Shown piece by piece: positions 31,910 through 36,985 of a stretch of DNA of 36,985 nucleotides (its first letter is position 1; each line of letters starts with the position of its first letter). Both the position numbers and the translations under genes were made by a program. A model generated the notes under the pieces. That model worked only from the letters and a program-made list of their open reading frames with translations. It did not search any database and had not been told where the DNA came from. The stretch is from DSUN01 sp035527715 (GTDB taxonomy: Bacteria > Planctomycetota > PUPC01 > DSUN01), in contig DATKZY010000178.1 in assembly GCA_035527715.1 (NCBI GenBank), positions 1 to 36,985 of the forward strand. Direction: 5' to 3'.

Positions 31910-34357
31910 GTGTTGACCCGCTGGACGTCGTTCCTGAGCTTCGCCGCCGCCCTTGCCGCCACCACGCTCGCCCGCGCGGCGGAGCCGCCGCTGCCCGAGG
32001 TCACGCGGACCGATCAGTCGCGCTTCGTCCACCGCATCACGCTGATGGACGAGAAGGGCAACCCGATCGGCCCGACCAGCCTGGTGCCCTACAGCCCGAA
32101 GATGACGTGCAGCAGCTCGAAGTGCCACAACTACGACACCATCGCCCGCGGCACCCACAGCCGCGCCTACCCAAGCGTCCAGCCCGTGAAGCACCGCCCC
32201 GACGGCTTCGTGTGGACGATGTTCGACGGGGTGACGGGCATGGCGGCGCCGCTGTCGCACGGCGCGCTGCCCGCAGGGGCCGAGGCATTCGACCCGAAGG
32301 CGCACATTTCGGCCTTCAAGCTGGCCCTCCAGTTCGGCGCCTACCACGTTGGCGGCGGACGCCTGGAGCTCGACGCGGCCGGCAACCGCTACGACACGCA
32401 GCTCGCGGCCAACGCCGCCCTCCGCACCGCGACCGAGCCCCAGGCCAGCCCCGACTACTTCCAGGCCCGCTGGGACCAGAGCGGCATCATCGAGAACGAC
32501 TGCATGGCCTGCCACGCCCTCCAGGGCTACGACCACGTCGAGCGCGCCGGCCAGATCGCCTCGATGAACTTCAAGTGGGCCGCCACCGTCGGGGCCGGCT
32601 TCGGGGCCGTCGAGGGCAAGACCTCGTCGCTCTCCCTCCCCAGCCCCGACGCGAAGCCCGACGAGTCGGCCGGGCCCGCCATCAAGGTGAGATACGACCC
32701 CGCGCTCTTCACCCCCGAGGGCAGGGTGCACGTCGAGATCGGCAAGCCGCCCGACGCCAATTGCCTGTTCTGCCACCGGCGTCCCGCCAAGGGCCAGGCC
32801 GAGTGGAGCGACTGCCTCGACGCCGACGTCCATTCCAAGGCCGGCCTGAAGTGCGTGGACTGCCATCGGGCGGGCGCCGACCACGTCGTCGCCGGCGACA
32901 GGAGGGCCGCCAGGGAGGCATTCGATTCCCTCACCTGCAAGGGCTGCCACACCGCCGGCCGCCTCGGCGCGCCCGTGCCCGCGCACCAGGGCCTGCCGCG
33001 CCTCCACCTCGAAGACCTCGCGTGCGAGACCTGCCACGTCGGCCCCAGGCCGCGCCTCGTGCCGTTGGCCTTCGAGCAGCCCACCGACCCCACCTGGAGC
33101 GTGATCCTGAGCACCCGCAAGCCCAGCGGCCCCGCCTTCTACGCCCCCGTCTACACCGAGCCCGAGGGCGGGCCCATCGGCGTCGTCCAGCGCCTGCTGC
33201 CGACGTACTACGCCAATCGCCGGCCCGACAAGAGCCTCGTGCCGTTCGACCCGGCCTACGTCTCCGGCCGCTTCCGCCGCGCCGCGAGCGAGATCAAGGA
33301 CGACGACGGCGACGGCTCGCCCGAGATCAACACCGAGGCCGAGATCAAGGCGATGCTGGGCGCGCTGAAGAAGAAGGACGTCAGCCCCGCCTACATCGCG
33401 GGCGGACGGGTCTACGAGATGGACGACAAGGGCGAGCTGACGAGCGAGGCCACGCCGCTGGGCGACCCGCTCGACAATCCGCTCGCGCATAACGTCCGAC
33501 CCGCCCCCCAGGCCCTCGGCGCCCAGGGCTGCACCGAGTGCCATCGCACCAAGTCCCCCTTCTTCCGCTCCCTGGCCCTCACCCAGGCGATGGGCGCCGA
33601 CGGCAAGCCGCAGGGCACGGCGCTCTTCGAACAGCTCGGGAAGTCGGAGCTGGACCTCCGCCTCGCCTCGTTCCGCGAGCGCTACGTCCGCCGCTACGGC
33701 AGGATACTCGTGGGCCTCGTGGCCTTCGCCTTGCTCCTCCACTACGTGCTGTTCGGCCCGAAGCGCTACGACCGCAAGGTGCCCGTCGATCTGGTGCAGC
33801 GCTTCGGCGTCATCGAGCGGCTCAGCCACCTGGCGCTCTTCTGCTCGTTCCTGTGCCTGGCCTCCACGGGCCTGCTCATCTCGGTGGGGAAGGACACGCT
33901 GTTCGGCCACAGCGTGCCGCGGTTGCACGACCTGGCGTCGTGGGCGCTCATCGCCGGCGGCCTGCTCGCGGTGCTGTTCTGGGCGCGCGACATGATCTTC
34001 TCGAGGCTCGACATCGGCTGGGTGAAGGTGATGGGCGGCTACCTGGGCTACCAGGGCCACGTGCCGGCCGGCCGCTTCAACGCCGGGCAAAAGGGCTTCT
34101 ACTGGTTCATCCTCCTCGTCGTCGCGTGCCTGGCCGCGACCGGCCTGATGATGCGCTACGAGCTGGGCGGCGAGCGCTGGGAGACCCTGGCCTACACGCT
34201 CCACGAGGTGTGCGCCTACCTGATGATCGCGTGCGTCCTGGCCCACGCCTACCTCGGCTCGTTCGCCAACCCCGGCACGATCGGCTGCGTGTTCAACGGC
34301 AAGGTCGAGCGGGAGTGGCTGGCTCATCACCATCCCGACTACGCGCCAAAGGAATGA
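31910..34357 (+). CDS. Multihaem cytochrome c fused to a cytochrome b561-type membrane domain
   Basis: An 815-aa electron-transfer protein. A signal peptide (to about residue 24, ending ARA) is followed by a periplasmic part with seven haem c sites: one unusual CX4CH (CSSSKCH) and six CXXCH (CMACH, CLFCH, CVDCH, CKGCH, CETCH, CTECH). From about residue 605 there are five or so membrane helices of the Ni/Fe-hydrogenase / formate dehydrogenase gamma cytochrome b type. They contain His pairs (RLSHLALF, VPRLHDLASW, TLHEVCAYLMIACVLAHAYLG) that could bind b haems. The design suggests quinol oxidation in the membrane and transfer to a haem chain, or the reverse. The GTG start has GAGGAG at 5 nt. The stop codon lies in a GACGCGTGAC repeat. 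The terminal partner is unknown. Confidence 0.88.
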   Translation: MLTRWTSFLSFAAALAATTLARAAEPPLPEVTRTDQSRFVHRITLMDEKGNPIGPTSLVPYSPKMTCSSSKCHNYDTIARGTHSRAYPSVQPVKHRPDGFVWTMFDGVTGMAAPLSHGALPAGAEAFDPKAHISAFKLALQFGAYHVGGGRLELDAAGNRYDTQLAANAALRTATEPQASPDYFQARWDQSGIIENDCMACHALQGYDHVERAGQIASMNFKWAATVGAGFGAVEGKTSSLSLPSPDAKPDESAGPAIKVRYDPALFTPEGRVHVEIGKPPDANCLFCHRRPAKGQAEWSDCLDADVHSKAGLKCVDCHRAGADHVVAGDRRAAREAFDSLTCKGCHTAGRLGAPVPAHQGLPRLHLEDLACETCHVGPRPRLVPLAFEQPTDPTWSVILSTRKPSGPAFYAPVYTEPEGGPIGVVQRLLPTYYANRRPDKSLVPFDPAYVSGRFRRAASEIKDDDGDGSPEINTEAEIKAMLGALKKKDVSPAYIAGGRVYEMDDKGELTSEATPLGDPLDNPLAHNVRPAPQALGAQGCTECHRTKSPFFRSLALTQAMGADGKPQGTALFEQLGKSELDLRLASFRERYVRRYGRILVGLVAFALLLHYVLFGPKRYDRKVPVDLVQRFGVIERLSHLALFCSFLCLASTGLLISVGKDTLFGHSVPRLHDLASWALIAGGLLAVLFWARDMIFSRLDIGWVKVMGGYLGYQGHVPAGRFNAGQKGFYWFILLVVACLAATGLMMRYELGGERWETLAYTLHEVCAYLMIACVLAHAYLGSFANPGTIGCVFNGKVEREWLAHHHPDYAPKE

Positions 34358-34416
34358 CGCGTGACAGGAATCACAGACCGCTACCCATCCTGGTCACGGG
34401 TCACGCGTCACGCGTC
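34356..34416. repeat. GACGCGTGAC-type inverted repeat, copy 2
   Basis: Left arm GACGCGTGACAGGA from 34356; right arm TCCTGGTCACGGGTCACGCG and following bases to 34416. It is the same element as at 30262-30351 in shorter form. The TGA stop codon of the cytochrome gene overlaps its left end. Confidence 0.7.
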
Positions 34417-34447
34417 CGGGCCAGGCCAACAGGAGAAGGACTGACCG

Positions 34448-35362
34448 ATGCGACAACGCCTCGCTTACCTGCCCTGGCTCGCCCTATCCTTCCTCGTCGC
34501 CGGCTGCGCGTTCGGGCCGCGGGGCAAACAGGTCTTCGCCCCCGTCGTCGCGAAGCCGGCCGACGCCGCGTGGCCCTTCGCCCTCCCCGCGGTCGAGGAG
34601 CCGAAGGAGCCGAAGAAGGATGGCCCTCGGCTGCGCGTCTACACGTGGTTCATCGCGGGGCAGCCGTCCGACTTCGCGAAGCTGGGCATTGACTGCGATA
34701 AGCCGTTCACGGCCCTCGCGGGCGGCGGGCAGACGAAGGTGCTGAGCAACCTGTTGCGGACCCGCCGCGCCCAGGTCATCACCGCGCCCCGCCTCACCGT
34801 CATCCCCGGCCAGACCGCTTCCATCGCCATGACCACCCGCTACGACTACCTGGGCGACTACCAGCGCCAGAAGCCCGAGGGCCAGGCCAAGGCCGCGTTC
34901 GTCCCCGTCATGCACCACGTGCTCGACGGCCTCCTCCTCAGCATCCGCGCGGAGCTGGACGGCGACCAGATCGTCTTCACCACCCTCGCGCCCAGGATGG
35001 CCAACTCGCTGGGCATGCGCGACTGCAAGAGCTTCATGAACGTCGGCAGCGACATGCTCCTCCTGGTCTGGCAGGAGCCGATCTTCCTGGCCGCCGAGGG
35101 GCTGCTGGCCCCCACCGACCCCGTCGCCTGCAAGGCGGGCACCACGGTCGCGATTCCCCTCAAGCACACCGTGCAAGCCACCGAAGCCACCGTGCGCAAG
35201 CACCTCGACTGCCCGGTCGAGGTGCTGAACGCCGACAGCATGAAGTTCCTCACCCGGCTCGACAAGCGCGGCTACCCCCTCCCTGGGCGCATCGTGGTCC
35301 TGGTCTCGGCCCGCCTAGCGACGGAGAAGGACGATGCTCCGGCTGAGGCCCCGAAGCCCTGA
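34448..35362 (+). CDS. Lipoprotein of unknown function
   Basis: A 304-aa protein with a lipoprotein signal: a basic start, a hydrophobic core and the lipobox LVAGC (Cys at residue 20). A Pro/Lys-rich linker follows (about 45-60). The middle part (VLSNLLRTRRAQVITAPRLT, then VIPGQTASIAM) is reminiscent of the secretin domain in which an alignable stretch reads V-APRL-V-DGQ-A-I, but pore-forming parts are not seen. The remainder is alpha/beta and ends in a charged tail. The ATG has AGGAG upstream. It overlaps the next gene by 29 nt in another frame, so the two are probably an operon. It may be the outer-membrane partner of the following exported protein, which is an inference. Confidence 0.7.
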   Translation: MRQRLAYLPWLALSFLVAGCAFGPRGKQVFAPVVAKPADAAWPFALPAVEEPKEPKKDGPRLRVYTWFIAGQPSDFAKLGIDCDKPFTALAGGGQTKVLSNLLRTRRAQVITAPRLTVIPGQTASIAMTTRYDYLGDYQRQKPEGQAKAAFVPVMHHVLDGLLLSIRAELDGDQIVFTTLAPRMANSLGMRDCKSFMNVGSDMLLLVWQEPIFLAAEGLLAPTDPVACKAGTTVAIPLKHTVQATEATVRKHLDCPVEVLNADSMKFLTRLDKRGYPLPGRIVVLVSARLATEKDDAPAEAPKP

Positions 35363-36359
35363 GCGGCTACTCTCTCGCGCCGCGGTGCTCGCGGCAACAG
35401 TGCTCCTGGCCGGCCTGGCCGTGGCCGCCGACCTCCCGAAGCGCTACACCGAGACCATCACGACCAAGCGGGGCACGAAGTTCAGCTACGAGATGGTGCT
35501 CATCCCCGGCGGCAAGTTCACCATGGGCAGCCCCGCCGACGAGCCGGGCCGCAAGGACCACGAAGGCCCCCAGCACAAGGTCGAGCTCAAGCCCTTCTAC
35601 CTGTGCACCACCGAGGTGACCCTCGAGCAGTACAACGCCTTCTACCTCGAGACCCACCAGAAGGTGAAGGGCCTCGACCCCGGCCGCGGCGACCCGTTGA
35701 AGGAGGCCGAGGACGCCCTCGCCCCGCCGCCCGTGGACGCCATCACCGGCCCTACGCCGCTCACCCACGTGACCATCAACGCAGGCTGGGGCGAGGGCAA
35801 GCAGCCCGCCAAAATGGTCACCTGGTTCGACGCCCAGATCTACTGCAAGTGGCTCTGGCAGAAGACGGGCAGGAAGCATCGCCTGCCCACCGAGGCCGAG
35901 TGGGAGTACGCCTGCCGCGCCGGCACCACCACCCGCTACTTCTTCGGCGACGACCCCGCGAAGCTCGACGACTACGCCTGGTTCGACGACAACTGCTCCG
36001 GCGACACCGGCGAGCAGATGACCCATCCGGCCGGCGAGAAGAAGCCCAACCCCTGGGGCCTCTACGACATGCTCGGTAACGTCCGCGAGTGGGTCCTCGA
36101 CTTCTACAGCCCCACCGCCTACGCCGACAACGCGAAGGCCAAGCCCTGCGTCAACCCTCGCGGCCCCGCGACGGGGAAGTACCACGTCGCCCGCGGCGGC
36201 TTCTACGACAACCCGCCCGCCGACCTCCGCTGCGCCGCCCGCGCCTTCGAGGAGGACTGGTGGAAGAAGGACGACCCGCTGGTCCCCAGGAGCCGTTGGT
36301 TCCTCCCCTACCGCGCCTTCATCGGCTTCCGCATCGCACGCGAGATCGAGGACAAGTAG
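35334..36359 (+). CDS. Secreted formylglycine-generating-enzyme-like (SUMF1/FGE-sulfatase) domain protein
   Basis: A 341-aa exported protein. A signal peptide (to about residue 33, AVA-AD) precedes a full FGE-sulfatase fold: MVLIPGGKFTMGSPADEPGR, HKVELKPFYLCTTEVTLEQY, LPTEAEWEYACRAGTTTRYF, NPWGLYDMLGNVREWVLDFY, VARGGFYDN and FIGFRIAR at the end. The redox-active cysteine pair used by true FGE to oxidise sulfatase Cys is not found: where a CxxxxC is expected after RGGFY there is DNPPADLRCAAR. It is therefore more likely to be a structural or ligand-binding member. No sulfatase gene is in the window. The ATG overlaps the lipoprotein gene by 29 nt and has GGAGAAGG upstream. Its last 15 codons are repeated downstream by tandem duplication. 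Confidence 0.88.
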   Translation: MLRLRPRSPERLLSRAAVLAATVLLAGLAVAADLPKRYTETITTKRGTKFSYEMVLIPGGKFTMGSPADEPGRKDHEGPQHKVELKPFYLCTTEVTLEQYNAFYLETHQKVKGLDPGRGDPLKEAEDALAPPPVDAITGPTPLTHVTINAGWGEGKQPAKMVTWFDAQIYCKWLWQKTGRKHRLPTEAEWEYACRAGTTTRYFFGDDPAKLDDYAWFDDNCSGDTGEQMTHPAGEKKPNPWGLYDMLGNVREWVLDFYSPTAYADNAKAKPCVNPRGPATGKYHVARGGFYDNPPADLRCAARAFEEDWWKKDDPLVPRSRWFLPYRAFIGFRIAREIEDK

Positions 36360-36844
36360 TCTCCGTTGCGGCCGCTGCCTGGGGCGGAAGCCAGGCTCGC
36401 GGCGCGCCCTCGGCCCGCATCCCTGCCCCCCACCGCCATTCCGGGAGACCGCCTGAAGGCCGCACTGCGAACGGGACCTTCGGCGGCGGGGACCAGGGGG
36501 CGACGGGCGGAGAGCGCCGCCTCACCCACGAGGACAGGGCATGGACGACTGTTGCATACCTATTCAGGTATGCAATACTCCTCGCCTTCATCGGCTTCCG
36601 CATCGCACGCGAGATCGAGGACAAGTAGTCTCCGTTGCGGTCGCCGCCTGGGGCGGAAGCCAGGCTCGCGGCGCGCCCTCGGCCCGCATCCCTGGCCCCC
36701 ACCGCCATTCCGGGAGACCGCCTGAAGGCCACACTGCGAACGGGACCTTCGGCGCCGGGGACCAGGGGGCGACGGGCGGAGAGCGCCGCCTCACCCGCGA
36801 GGACGGGGCATGGACGACTGTTGCATACCTATTCAAGTATGCAA
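36314..36844 (+). repeat. Tandem duplication, 269-bp period
   Basis: Copy 1 (36314-36575) begins inside the last codons of the FGE-like gene. Copy 2 (36583-36844) follows after 7 nt. The copies are nearly identical, with scattered substitutions. Copy 2 starts with the same end of the gene (FIGFRIAREIEDK and stop at 36628), without the rest. Each copy ends in the TTGCATAC palindrome. The 600 bp after the FGE-like stop contain this duplication and no gene. Confidence 0.9.
36552..36575. promoter_or_regulatory. TTGCATACC palindrome (operator- or element-end-like)
   Basis: Perfect 9-bp inverted repeat TTGCATACC / GGTATGCAA with loop TATTCA. Its second copy (36821-36844) has one arm mismatch. It is markedly A/T-rich for this genome, and could be a repressor operator, a hairpin end of a mobile element or a recombination site. 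Confidence 0.45.
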
Positions 36845-36956
36845 CATCTTGACAGCGTCCCAGGTTCTTGAGTCGGGGTTGATCTGGAGAGCAAAGAGGG
36901 GCATTCCTCAGGGGTTGACTTGGTAGGGAGTTCCTACACACCCAGAGGTCAGCCCC

Positions 36957-36985
36957 ATGAAGATGGTAGTGGCGGTGGAGGTGGA
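36957..36985 (+). CDS. Start of a truncated gene at the window edge
   Basis: An ATG at 36957 opens MKMVVAVEV and runs off the window. AGAGG lies about 8 nt upstream. Only nine codons are visible, so neither reality nor function can be judged. Confidence 0.3.

Noticed and set aside
31760..34333. 857-codon minus-strand frame opposite the cytochrome gene
   Set aside because: The plus strand has seven haem motifs and membrane helices; the antisense translation has no recognisable feature.
36089..36628. 179-codon frame running from the FGE-like gene into the duplicated tail
   Set aside because: It is the wrong frame of the FGE-like gene until it enters the second copy of the gene end, so it is a by-product of the duplication.

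Overview
The window is G+C-rich bacterial DNA that looks like a member of the Planctomycetota or a close relative, probably a metagenome-assembled genome. The pointers are several twin-arginine (Tat) exported Gfo/Idh/MocA oxidoreductases, a sugar phosphate isomerase/epimerase, a secreted formylglycine-generating-enzyme-like protein, a SpoVG carrying an extra zinc ribbon, a multihaem cytochrome, and many dispersed palindromic repeats between and inside genes. Taxonomy is inferred from gene content only. No rRNA, tRNA or CRISPR array was recognised.

Layout. 1-2300 (+): a TIM-barrel sugar isomerase/epimerase with a good sigma70-type promoter, then an outer-membrane beta-barrel protein. 2334-7980 (-): dnaE, with a DNA methyltransferase coupled to its stop codon; the methyltransferase has absorbed three unrelated palindromic repeats in frame. 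8014-14960 (-): a compact operon encoding a 133-aa adaptor-like protein, a 297-aa beta-rich protein, a 1334-aa LysM protein ending in a metzincin-like protease site, and an exported 534-aa protein. It resembles cargo cassettes of contractile injection systems and is the best candidate for an undescribed system here. 15208-21037 (+): an envelope polysaccharide operon with a WecA/MraY-type sugar-phosphate transferase, an O-antigen-ligase-like polymerase with a soluble C-terminal part, and an exported protein of unknown function. 21210-25424 (+): a tail-anchored protein, ispE, spoVG and an acetolactate synthase large subunit.

25425-27560 is a scrambled accessory region. The first 35 or so codons and the last 75 or so codons of what looks like one large restriction-modification gene survive on either side of a lower-G+C PIN-domain gene. 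Several classes of dispersed repeat surround them. 27565-31694 (-): three tandem Tat-exported Gfo/Idh/MocA paralogues. 31910-34357 (+), divergent from them: a fusion of a seven-haem cytochrome c with a cytochrome b561-type membrane domain. 34448-36359 (+): a lipoprotein overlapping a secreted formylglycine-generating-enzyme-like protein. The 3' end of the latter lies in a tandem duplication with a 269-bp period, whose copies each end in a TTGCATAC palindrome. The first codons of a further gene lie at the right edge.

Sigma70-like promoters with 16-18 bp spacers can be read before eight units. Coupled starts (ATGA, GTGA or TTGA overlaps) are frequent. GTG and TTG starts are common and are supported by Shine-Dalgarno positions.
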